Source: Planctomycetota bacterium
GTDB taxonomy: Bacteria > Planctomycetota > Planctomycetia > JALXBF01
Reading direction: 5' to 3'
NCBI GenBank assembly: GCA_026991575.1
Contig: JALXBF010000191.1
Location: 30,030 to 94,029, forward strand
DNA length: 64,000 bases
This document shows positions 57,666-64,000 of the stretch, piece after piece. The position numbers were made by a program, and so were the translations under genes. The notes beneath the pieces were generated by a model. That model made no database searches. It was not told where the DNA came from and saw only the letters and a list, made by a program, of their open reading frames with translations. How positions within the stretch are numbered: position 1 is the first letter of the stretch; each line of letters opens with the position of its first letter.

Positions 57666-58772
57666 ATGGAGAACGGTCCGGCGTCCCACGAGCAAGCCAA
57701 CACGTCAACGCCGCTAGACGACGAAGAGCTCGAGCGGCTGGCGCGCGAGTTGGCGGGAGCCTACGAGCGGGCCGGAGAGCCCACGCCCGAGGAGCTGGCC
57801 GAGGCGCTGGAACTTCTCAGTGAGCCGAACCCATGCTCAGAAGCGTCCTGCGGCCAGGACGACTGCGAGCAATCCGGCCTGGGGCCGGTCGAACTCGACC
57901 GCCTGGTCGATGCCCTGGCGGCTGCGCAAGCCGAGGAGCCGGGCTCGGTCGTGGAAGGGACGGCGCGCGAAACGGCCGAGGCCACGGAACCGGCATCGGC
58001 GTCCGGGAGTTCGGAGCCTGCCGCCCCGCAAGCTGTTGAGGATGCGGTTGGCGAGGAGGCGACGCTCGAGCACGAGGTGGGCGAGCCCGAGCTGGCGGAG
58101 GATGCTGTCGAAGACGACGAGGCCGGCGGAATTCTCGAGAGCGAACCAGAGCCCGACTTTACCCCGGATCTTGTGCAGGTCGTGGAAGGGCTGCTCTTCG
58201 TCGGTGGCGCGCCGCTTGACCCTGCGGCGGTCGCTCGGACGTTAGGTGGAGTGGATCAACTGCAGGTGGAGCGCGCCGTCGAGCTACTGAAGCGACGCTA
58301 TCAACAGCAGGGACGCCCTTATCGGGTCGCTCGAGGTGCTCGCGGCTACCGGCTCGTCCTCGAGCGTTCTTTCACGCGATACGCCAGGCTCGGCCCACCA
58401 CGCCGCCGCCCGGTTCGGCTGTCCCAGGCTGCGATCGATGTTCTGGCGATCATCGCGTACAAGCAGCCGGTGGGGTTGCGCGAGATCGACGCCATGCGAG
58501 GCCTGAGTTCGGCCGGTGTTGTCCGCCAGCTCATTCGCCAGGGGCTGGTGCGACCGGTTGCCGGCAGCGAAGGACAGCGGCGCGTGCTCTATGAAACGAC
58601 ACCGGCGTTCCTACGTGTTTTCCGACTGACGTCCCTGGCTGATCTGCCCAGAATCGACCCGGCCGAAGCTACCGAGCTTCCGCCGCCGCCTCATCGGCGG
58701 CGATCGCTAGAGCGACCCACCGGCGCGAAGGCCGAGCCGACGGTCTCCGTCAGGGACGGCCGCAGCGGCTGA
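57666..58772 (+). CDS. scpB: Segregation and condensation protein B, with acidic N-terminal extension
   Basis: ScpB dimers bind ScpA and SMC to form bacterial condensin. The 368-residue protein has the family's two winged helices in residues 165-335: VVEGLLFVGGAPLDPAAVARTL, YRVARGARGYRLVLERSF, SQAAIDVLAIIAYKQPVGLREIDAMRG and VRPVAGSEGQRRVLYETTPAFL. Typical ScpB has 180-220 residues. The extra length is an N-terminal stretch of about 160 residues rich in Glu, Ala and Ser, probably disordered, plus a basic C-terminal tail. ATG 57666 is the most plausible start. scpA and smc are not adjacent. The 3' end overlaps the convergent ligase gene by 82 bp. Confidence 0.9.
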   Translation: MENGPASHEQANTSTPLDDEELERLARELAGAYERAGEPTPEELAEALELLSEPNPCSEASCGQDDCEQSGLGPVELDRLVDALAAAQAEEPGSVVEGTARETAEATEPASASGSSEPAAPQAVEDAVGEEATLEHEVGEPELAEDAVEDDEAGGILESEPEPDFTPDLVQVVEGLLFVGGAPLDPAAVARTLGGVDQLQVERAVELLKRRYQQQGRPYRVARGARGYRLVLERSFTRYARLGPPRRRPVRLSQAAIDVLAIIAYKQPVGLREIDAMRGLSSAGVVRQLIRQGLVRPVAGSEGQRRVLYETTPAFLRVFRLTSLADLPRIDPAEATELPPPPHRRRSLERPTGAKAEPTVSVRDGRSG

Positions 58773-59488
58773 CCAAGCGCAAGCCAGGTGGCTGAACCGT
58801 AGTGACGGGCCAGCTGCTCCACCTGCTCTTCGTCTACTTCGATCGGGCAGGGGGCGGGGCAGAACGTTTCCGCCAGGGCGTTGGCCACCCGTTCCGGGTC
58901 GAGCGACAGGTTTGTCAGGAAGGACAGGTGGTCGCGTCCCTGTCTGTAGGGGGGTTCGAAGCGGGGTTGCGGCAGGTAGCGCGGCACCAGCTCAAGCGGA
59001 GCCTCGCACAGGATACTGGCGTGGAACAGGAAGGCGTTGTGGGCCGTGCGCGCGGCACTGCCCACCACCTTGCGATCGCCCAGGGCCAGATCACCCGGGT
59101 ACCGATATTGGACCTCTCGCCCCAGGCGCCTGAGCACTTCGGTGATGCCTTTCAGCACACGCCGGCACGTCTCGCGCCACTCCAGCGCGCCAAGATTGCG
59201 GGCCCCGAAGACTAGCCCGATGCACAGCACCCCTGGAGCCACCAACACCGGCGTGCCTCCGGTCAACCGGCGAAGCACCGAGACGCCGTCCTGGTGGGCC
59301 GCTTGCAGGTGCAATTCTCGGCGGAGACGTGAGTGGCGTCCGAGCACGATCGCGGGCGAGACAGGTTCCCATAGCGCGGCGTGCACCAGCAGCGGTTGCT
59401 CCGGACAGGCCGTTCCAACCCTGTCCAGGAGGATCATCTCGTAGGCGAATTCGTACAGGATGTCCTGGATGTTCTTTAGCCGCAGCAT
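58691..59488 (-). CDS. Lipoate/biotin protein ligase-like protein (BPL_LplA fold)
   Basis: The 265-residue protein reads as a BPL/LplA-fold ligase. It has EPVSPAIVLGRHSRLRRELH, LRRLTGGTPVLVAPGVLCIG (the family has RR.GGG), REVQYRYPGDLALGDRKVVG (the lysine-containing acyl-adenylate segment), and AFLFHASILCEA. Such proteins attach lipoate or biotin or transfer octanoyl groups. The second glycine-rich turn is RRLTGGTPV, slightly off the standard RRxSGGGxVYH. ATG 59488 begins at the first helix; the frame extends to 59875 with no homology. The exact substrate is not determined. Confidence 0.8.
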   Translation of the reverse strand: MLRLKNIQDILYEFAYEMILLDRVGTACPEQPLLVHAALWEPVSPAIVLGRHSRLRRELHLQAAHQDGVSVLRRLTGGTPVLVAPGVLCIGLVFGARNLGALEWRETCRRVLKGITEVLRRLGREVQYRYPGDLALGDRKVVGSAARTAHNAFLFHASILCEAPLELVPRYLPQPRFEPPYRQGRDHLSFLTNLSLDPERVANALAETFCPAPCPIEVDEEQVEQLARHYGSATWLALGQPLRPSLTETVGSAFAPVGRSSDRRR

Positions 59489-59617
59489 AGCGTTCCTGAC
59501 GCTGTCTGCACCGTGTGCCGTGTGCCGGGCGGCGCGGTGCGCGACCTCCGAGGCGTACAACAGATCATACGTTCTCACTGGCCCCGGCTCAAAACGCCCT
59601 AGAATGCCCTGTCGGTA

Positions 59618-59646
59618 TTGGCCAATCGGGCGGGATCGGTTAGTAT
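59618..59646 (+). promoter_or_regulatory. Possible promoter of the nucleotidyltransferase-ruvX gene group
   Basis: TTGGCC (59618-59623), a 17-bp spacer and TAGTAT (59641-59646) lie 50 bp upstream of the nucleotidyltransferase start. Each box has four or five consensus bases. Confidence 0.45.
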
Positions 59647-59695
59647 CGCGGTCGGTCGAATCCGTCTCCCGACCGGTGCTGTAGGGAGGTGCTCG

Positions 59696-60448
59696 GTGAA
59701 CTGCGTCATCCTGTGTGCGGGCTACGGAACGCGGTTGGGTGAGCTGACCAAGGACTGTCCCAAGCCGCTGTTGCCGATTGCTGATCGCCCGATGGTGGAG
59801 TACATCCTGGAGAAACTCCAGGAGGCGGGGGTACGCTCCGGCGTGTTGGTGTCCAATCACCGCTTCTACCAGCACTTCGTTCGGTGGGCATCGGGCGGCG
59901 TTGGGCAGATGGAGCTGCAGATCATCGACGATGGCACGACCACAAACGAGAACCGACTGGGCGCGATCGGCGATCTGGACCTGGCGCTGCGGGCAGCGGA
60001 CATCCGTGAGGATTTCGTTGTCGTCAATGGCGACAATCTGTTCACGTTCAGCCTGCAGCCGATTCTGGATTTCTATCGCACGAAAGGCAATACGATCGTG
60101 CTTTATGACGTCGGTAGCAAGGACGTGGCCCGACAGATGGGCATCGCTCGTTGTGATGACCAGGGCCGGGTGGTGGATTTTGTGGAGAAGCCTGCCGATC
60201 CGCCGTCGACGTGCGTTTCAATTGGTATCTACCTGTACAGGCCAGAAGTTCGCGACCTGGTCCGGCGGTACCTGGAGCAGGGCAACTCGCCGGACCGTAC
60301 TGGCGATTTCGTGGCCTGGCTCCACAAGCAGGCGCCCGTTTACGGGTACACGGTTTCGAACGAGGAGGGTATCTGGTACGACATCGGGACGCCGGATCAG
60401 TACCGTGAGGCCGATGAGCTGATGCGGCGTTTGCTGGGGCGGGCGTAA
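59696..60448 (+). CDS. Sugar-1-phosphate nucleotidyltransferase
   Basis: The 250-residue protein has the nucleotidyltransferase signature CAGYGTRLGELTKDCPKPLLPI at its N-terminus, then FVVVNGDNLF (metal-binding Asp), VVDFVEKPADPPS and a GIWYDIGTPDQYREA end. These match the family that makes NDP-sugars (dTDP-glucose, UDP-glucose or GDP-mannose type). The nucleotide and sugar cannot be fixed by eye. GTG 59696 follows GGGAGG. It is 12 bp upstream of the GDP-mannose pyrophosphorylase gene, so both probably supply precursors for surface polysaccharide. Confidence 0.88.
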   Translation: MNCVILCAGYGTRLGELTKDCPKPLLPIADRPMVEYILEKLQEAGVRSGVLVSNHRFYQHFVRWASGGVGQMELQIIDDGTTTNENRLGAIGDLDLALRAADIREDFVVVNGDNLFTFSLQPILDFYRTKGNTIVLYDVGSKDVARQMGIARCDDQGRVVDFVEKPADPPSTCVSIGIYLYRPEVRDLVRRYLEQGNSPDRTGDFVAWLHKQAPVYGYTVSNEEGIWYDIGTPDQYREADELMRRLLGRA

Positions 60449-60460
60449 CGGAGAGATACG

Positions 60461-61552
60461 ATGGGCTCGCCGTTGTACGCGGTAGTCATGGCCGGCGGTA
60501 GCGGGACGCGTTTCTGGCCGCTGTCGCGCCGTATGCGCCCGAAGCACCTGCTGAAGCTGACCGGGCCGTTGTCGCTGCTTCAGGAGACGGTGGCGCGGGT
60601 GAGCGTGCTCGGCGGCGTGGATCGCCTGCTGGTGGTCACCCGCCGCGATCAGCTTGCTGAGTGCCGTCGTCAGTTGCCGGACCTGCCTGCGAAGGCATGG
60701 GTGGCTGAGCCGGAACCGCGTGACACAGGGCCTTGCGTCGCGGTGGCTGCTGCGCTGCTACGACGACGCGATCCAGATGCGGTGCTGCTGGTGGTGCCGG
60801 CGGATCATGCGATCCGACCGGACGAAGCGTTCCAGAAGGCGGTCGCGGCAGCGGTGCAGCTGGTCGAGAGCCGAAGCGACCGCCTGGTGACCTTCGGCAT
60901 TCGACCGACACGTGCCGCAACGGGCTACGGCTACATCAAGCGTGGCTCGCAACGCATGGACGCAGCCGGCGTGGCGGCTTACCCGGTGGAAGCGTTCAAA
61001 GAGAAGCCGGACGCAGCCACGGCCGAGCGGTACCTGGCGTCCGGACAGTACTACTGGAACAGCGGTATCTTCGTGTGGCGTGCCGCCACGGTGCTGGAGC
61101 TGCTGGCTCGGCACGAGCCGGCGATGGTGGAGGCGGCCGAAGCGGTGGCCGAGGCTGTCGACAGACCCGAATTCGAGCGGGTCTTTGAAGAAGCCTACCG
61201 CGGGATGAAACGGATCTCGATCGATTACGCGCTGCTGGAGCGTGAGGCGGCGCACGTGGTGGTCATCGAAGCGCCGTTCGAGTGGGACGACGTGGGTAGC
61301 TGGGAAGCATTGCGGCGGTTGCGCGGTTCGGACGAAGCAGGCAACACGGTGGTTGGCCGGCACACCGGGATCGGCACAACCGGCTGCACCATCTATAGTG
61401 ACGGAGACGCGGTCGTGGCGACGGTTGGCGTTTCGGACCTGATTGTGGTCCACTGTGGCAACGCAACGCTGGTGTGCCGGCGGGCGGATGAGGAAAAAGT
61501 GAAAGAGCTTGTGCACCAGATCGCGGAGCACGGCTGGAACGACGTGCTCTGA
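60461..61552 (+). CDS. Mannose-1-phosphate guanylyltransferase
   Basis: The 363-residue protein has the GDP-mannose pyrophosphorylase signature VVMAGGSGTRFWPLSRRMRPKHLL. PRDTGPCVAVAAALL, VVPADHAIRPDEAF, GYGYIKRG, VEAFKEKPDAATAERYL, WNSGIFVWRA and FEWDDVGSWEAL follow. It would convert mannose 1-phosphate and GTP to GDP-mannose for glycans. It lacks the C-terminal isomerase domain of bifunctional ManC/AlgA enzymes, as expected for its length. ATG 60461 follows GGAGAG. Confidence 0.93.
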   Translation: MGSPLYAVVMAGGSGTRFWPLSRRMRPKHLLKLTGPLSLLQETVARVSVLGGVDRLLVVTRRDQLAECRRQLPDLPAKAWVAEPEPRDTGPCVAVAAALLRRRDPDAVLLVVPADHAIRPDEAFQKAVAAAVQLVESRSDRLVTFGIRPTRAATGYGYIKRGSQRMDAAGVAAYPVEAFKEKPDAATAERYLASGQYYWNSGIFVWRAATVLELLARHEPAMVEAAEAVAEAVDRPEFERVFEEAYRGMKRISIDYALLEREAAHVVVIEAPFEWDDVGSWEALRRLRGSDEAGNTVVGRHTGIGTTGCTIYSDGDAVVATVGVSDLIVVHCGNATLVCRRADEEKVKELVHQIAEHGWNDVL

Positions 61553-61604
61553 CTGGGTCCCGAAGCGACAGTGAACGGACACGCAAGGAGGTTTAGCAAG
61601 GACC

Positions 61605-62114
61605 ATGCGTATTCTCGGTATCGATTACGGTTCAAAGCGACTCGGGCTCGCCATCAGTGACCCGTCTGGTACGGTGGCCAGTCCGCTGGGCGTGCGTCAC
61701 CGGATCTCCGGGACGCAGGACGCTGAGTTTCTGCGCGAGCTGGTTAAGGGCCATCAGGTTGCGCGGATCGTCATCGGCTTGCCGCGGCACACGAAGGACG
61801 GTAGTGAGACGGCCAAACAGCAGGAAGTGTACCGCTTTGGCGCTTGGCTGGCCGCAGAACTGGGTTTGCAGGTAGACTACTGGGATGAGCGGTTCACGAC
61901 GGCCCAGGCGGAGACGTACCTGCGCGCCGCAGGCGTTGCGCGGCGGGGCCGCAAGAAGCGGCGCGACATGGTGGCCGCTCAGATCATGTTGCAGAGCTAT
62001 CTGGACGCGCAACGCACCCAGAGCAAGCGGCGGGAGCCGGCCGAAGCAACGCACAGCGACCGGAAACGTGCCAAGGTGACCCGGCGCCGCACAGCCATCA
62101 AAGACGTCACCTGA
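61605..62114 (+). CDS. ruvX: Holliday junction resolvase-like protein RuvX (YqgF)
   Basis: The 169-residue protein has the YqgF RNase H-like core: [16 protein letters not shown] (first catalytic Asp), [32 protein letters not shown] and [16 protein letters not shown] (last Asp). YqgF processes the 5' end of pre-16S rRNA in E. coli and resembles Holliday junction resolvases. The C-terminal 30 residues are basic and Arg/Lys-rich beyond the family end. ATG 61605 lies 16 bases after AAGGAGG, a longer spacing than usual. Confidence 0.92.
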   Translation: MRILGIDYGSKRLGLAISDPSGTVASPLGVRHRISGTQDAEFLRELVKGHQVARIVIGLPRHTKDGSETAKQQEVYRFGAWLAAELGLQVDYWDERFTTAQAETYLRAAGVARRGRKKRRDMVAAQIMLQSYLDAQRTQSKRREPAEATHSDRKRAKVTRRRTAIKDVT

Positions 62115-62160
62115 CGGGCCGGATGGCAACCGGACGGAAACGATCTGGCCGAGCAACTCG

Positions 62161-62982
62161 ATGACCAGAAGACGACCCGTATTCGATCACGTGATCGAAC
62201 TGAACCTGCAGGCCGGTCGTCGGATCGGGTGTAACGTCTACTTGATCTACGACGGCGACGAATATGCCCTGTTCGACATCGGCTATGAGGAAGACGTGCC
62301 CGAGATCCTGGAGCTTGTCCGGCAGCTGGACTTCGCGCTCGACCGTTGCCGTTACCTGATTGCCTCTCACGCCGACGTCGACCACGCTCAGGGACTCGCC
62401 CGGGCCCGTTCCTTCCTGCCCAACGCGCAGGTCGTGGCACACCCGAAAGCGGCCGAGCCTTTGGAAACGGGCGACCGGATCATCACGTACGCCGAGATCA
62501 AGGCTCAGAATATCGATGTGCCTATGCCGAAGGCGAAGGTTGAGCTGCTGGTCGATGAAGGCGACCGCTTGCAGGTCGGCGGCCTGTCGATCGAAGTCTG
62601 GCACACACCGGGTCACACCGAGGGGCAGATCGCACTGAAACTCGGTGAGTTGCTGTTTTCCGGCGACAACATTTTCATCGATGGTTCCGTCGGCGTCATC
62701 GATGCTCACCATGGCTCGCACATCCCCGACTTCATCCGGTCGCTGGAGCGGATCCGGGACGCCGAGGAGATCCGCTGGCTGTTACCCAGCCACGGGCCGA
62801 TCTTCCGCCGCGATCCGGCCATGATCCAAAAGACCATCGACCGGCTCACGCAGTACCAGTACCTGCTCGACTTCGGAACGTGCTGCGTGCACTGGCCGGT
62901 GCTGGAGCAATGGGAACGGGAGATTGCCCTGGGCATCCTGCCTCAAGAGCGCGAAGAGCAGCGTGCCGAACAGCAGAGCTAG
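62161..62982 (+). CDS. MBL-fold metallohydrolase
   Basis: The 273-residue protein is a metallo-beta-lactamase-fold hydrolase. It shows [20 protein letters not shown], then [33 protein letters not shown] and LLPSHGPIF. The usual HxHxDH site reads HADVDH, so the second His is Asp, while the first His, the Asp and the final His remain. This could change metal use to one site or iron/manganese. No signal peptide is seen. The substrate is unknown. It follows ruvX by 46 bp and is the last plus-strand gene before the 63033 hairpin. Confidence 0.85.
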   Translation: MTRRRPVFDHVIELNLQAGRRIGCNVYLIYDGDEYALFDIGYEEDVPEILELVRQLDFALDRCRYLIASHADVDHAQGLARARSFLPNAQVVAHPKAAEPLETGDRIITYAEIKAQNIDVPMPKAKVELLVDEGDRLQVGGLSIEVWHTPGHTEGQIALKLGELLFSGDNIFIDGSVGVIDAHHGSHIPDFIRSLERIRDAEEIRWLLPSHGPIFRRDPAMIQKTIDRLTQYQYLLDFGTCCVHWPVLEQWEREIALGILPQEREEQRAEQQS

Positions 62983-63032
62983 TGACTGACCGGTGCGCGG
63001 TCTCGGGACCGGGTGGGACGGGAGTTTTCAAG

Positions 63033-63067
63033 GTCTGAGCGGTCGAGCGGCGCTCGACCGCTCAGAC
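63033..63067. terminator. Long perfect hairpin between convergent genes
   Basis: A 16-bp perfect inverted repeat GTCTGAGCGGTCGAGC/GCTCGACCGCTCAGAC has a 3-nt GGC loop. It lies between the MBL gene (plus) and the small secreted protein gene (minus). There is no T-run on either side, so it is not a standard intrinsic terminator. It may act as a bidirectional RNA-end or processing hairpin. Confidence 0.6.
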
Positions 63068-63111
63068 GAAGACAGCGGAGGCGTCGGGGTGGCGCTATTT
63101 TCTTTGGTATG

Positions 63112-63423
63112 TCAAAGCACGTCGAGCACAAAGTGGTAGCCGGTATGGAACCGCCGGTGCTGGGGAAACTTCCACCACAGGATCTGCTTCATGTACCAGC
63201 TTCGCCAGAGCGGCTGCACGCTGAAGATCCGCTTTTCCCGGGGATAGCGATACCGGTAGTCGTAGATTCGCTCCTCAAGGGATGCCGACCAGTACTGCGG
63301 CCGGACGCGATGGTATCCCCAGTAGTAGTAGTTTCCCCACTCGTCAGCCCGGGCGGTGCGGTCCGCAGCGACCGCCATCGCCACAAGCATTGCCGCACCT
63401 ACCAGCAACCGTTTCCAGTCCAT
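63112..63423 (-). CDS. Small secreted protein of unknown function (103 aa)
   Basis: The 103-residue protein has a Sec signal peptide (about residues 1-26, ending TARADEW). The mature part is about 77 residues unusually rich in Tyr, Trp and Arg (GNYYYWGYHRVRPQYW, YDYRYRYPREKR). The aromatic/basic composition suggests a small periplasmic or surface structural protein; no domain is recognised. ATG 63423 has GAGG eight bases upstream, which supports the start. Confidence 0.7.
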   Translation of the reverse strand: MDWKRLLVGAAMLVAMAVAADRTARADEWGNYYYWGYHRVRPQYWSASLEERIYDYRYRYPREKRIFSVQPLWRSWYMKQILWWKFPQHRRFHTGYHFVLDVL

Positions 63424-63830
63424 CTGTGGTCCTCGTCTTCTGCGGGCTTCCTGCGGAGGGCAGCCGTCATTGGCTTCCTTACGGCACTTCCTTGGTTGCC
63501 ATTCCGTTCTTCGGACGCGGCTGAAGGGGAACTGAAGTTGGCTGCCCGGAGCTGATCGTGCTTGGGGTCTGGTCGTATGGGCTGCGATGGCCGTGCAAGC
63601 AGCGCAACGCTGAGACGGCGTGCGGTCCGCCCCGTGGGCGGCGCTGACCAGGCAAGCACCGGTCGCGGGGTTGGGTCCGATCCCACGGCCGCTAAACGGC
63701 TAGCGGCAGGCAGCGGAAAACACGGCCTGGCCCGCTGGGGGCGTGCCTATAATGGATGCACGCGAGCTTGTGAAGGTTTTCACAAGCCCGCCGTTCTCCG
63801 GGGCAAGCAGGCCGAGACGGGGGCGAGACG
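63424..63830. other. Divergent region between secreted protein gene and nuoA
   Basis: No gene is seen in these 407 bases. TATAAT at 63748-63753, 78 bp upstream of nuoA, is a possible -10 box, without a good -35. The rest has no repeats or hairpins I can support. Confidence 0.4.
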
Positions 63831-64000
63831 ATGGCCGTGGGCCCGCTGGCAATAGCGATCCTTTTCGTCATTGCGGTCGTGATGACCGTGCTGCTCATCA
63901 CGCTGCCGCGACTGCTGACGCCGCGCAAACTGGTCAGCCCCGAGAAGGTCATGCCGTATGAGTCGGGGATGGATCCGATCGGCGATGCGCGGCATCGCTT
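63831..64000 (+). CDS. nuoA: NADH-quinone oxidoreductase subunit A (5' part only)
   Basis: This gene runs off the window end; only the first 56 codons are present. The protein starts with a hydrophobic helix (residues 4-26, LAIAILFVIAVVMTVLL). The NuoA loop VMPYESGMDPIGDARHR follows, where Tyr-Glu-x-Gly-x-Asp-Pro is diagnostic for subunit A of complex I. NuoA is one of the proton-pumping membrane arm subunits. ATG 63831 follows GGGGGCGAG. The rest of a nuo operon is expected beyond position 64000. Confidence 0.9.
   Translation, partial: MAVGPLAIAILFVIAVVMTVLLITLPRLLTPRKLVSPEKVMPYESGMDPIGDARHR

Overview
The window is GC-rich bacterial chromosome and reads as Planctomycetota, probably Pirellulales-like. 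The supporting features are a DUF1559 protein with a prepilin-type N-terminus followed by a tiny lipoprotein-like gene, a TPR plus CRTAC1 (FG-GAP/ASPIC) pair, an ECF sigma factor with a zinc-finger anti-sigma factor, a Ser/Thr kinase with a planctomycete-style N-terminal extension, a Tat-exported Gfo/Idh/MocA oxidoreductase beside a DUF4432 protein, and Kdo transferase (an LPS outer membrane). A homologue of branched-chain polyamine synthase (BpsA), an enzyme known mostly from thermophiles, suggests growth at high temperature. The genus cannot be fixed from the sequence. No rRNA, tRNA, CRISPR array, transposase, integrase or phage gene was found, so this looks like core chromosome.

Layout. 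1-3.5 kb: a radical SAM protein, a PHP phosphatase and a RodA/FtsW glycosyltransferase. 3.5-5.3 kb (minus strand): ECF sigma, anti-sigma and a 71-aa conserved-looking protein divergent from prs. 6.4-8.9 kb: a YifB/ComM ATPase and queC. 9.2-13 kb: a large secreted protein with a clear terminator, then a TIGR03960-like radical SAM protein. 13-16.4 kb: an HpcH/HpaI aldolase, a Ser/Thr kinase and bpsA. 16.5-21.8 kb: a short GlmU, AsnB, a phosphoesterase, a CvpA-like protein and an FHA protein. 21.9-26.2 kb: an SLC13 permease, a 1-kb gene-free stretch, and the DUF1559 cassette. 27-30 kb: the TPR-CRTAC1 pair. 30.3-35.8 kb (minus): purF, proB, a winged-helix protein, a TPR protein and metK. 36-39.7 kb (plus): ffh, rpsP, trmD, rplS and yraN, with no rimM. 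39.8-44 kb: a 1419-aa TPR protein. 44.4-47.1 kb: a divergent DUF4432/oxidoreductase pair. 48-53.1 kb: an oversized secA and waaA. 53.2-57.2 kb (minus): a degenerate sigma-54-type regulator, a DUF1841 protein, groL and groS. 57.7-63 kb: scpB, a lipoate/biotin ligase-like protein, two sugar nucleotidyltransferases, ruvX and an MBL-fold hydrolase. 63.1-64 kb: a small secreted protein, and the 5' end of nuoA cut by the window edge.

Functional themes are translation and protein export (ffh, rpsP, trmD, rplS, secA, groS/groL), envelope precursor synthesis (short GlmU, GDP-mannose type nucleotidyltransferase, WaaA, RodA), PRPP and one-carbon/methyl metabolism (prs, purF, metK) and polyamine synthesis (bpsA, which would draw on SAM made by MetK). 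The most unusual items are a roughly 330-residue region of SecA built from four related tryptophan-containing modules, an NtrC-like regulator lacking the GAFTGA sigma-54 contact motif, the BpsA homologue, a GlmU without most of its acetyltransferase domain, and three gene-free stretches of 0.9-1 kb, two of which carry inverted repeats that could fold as RNA or cruciforms.

All assignments rest on reading protein motifs and gene context. No database search or folding calculation was run.
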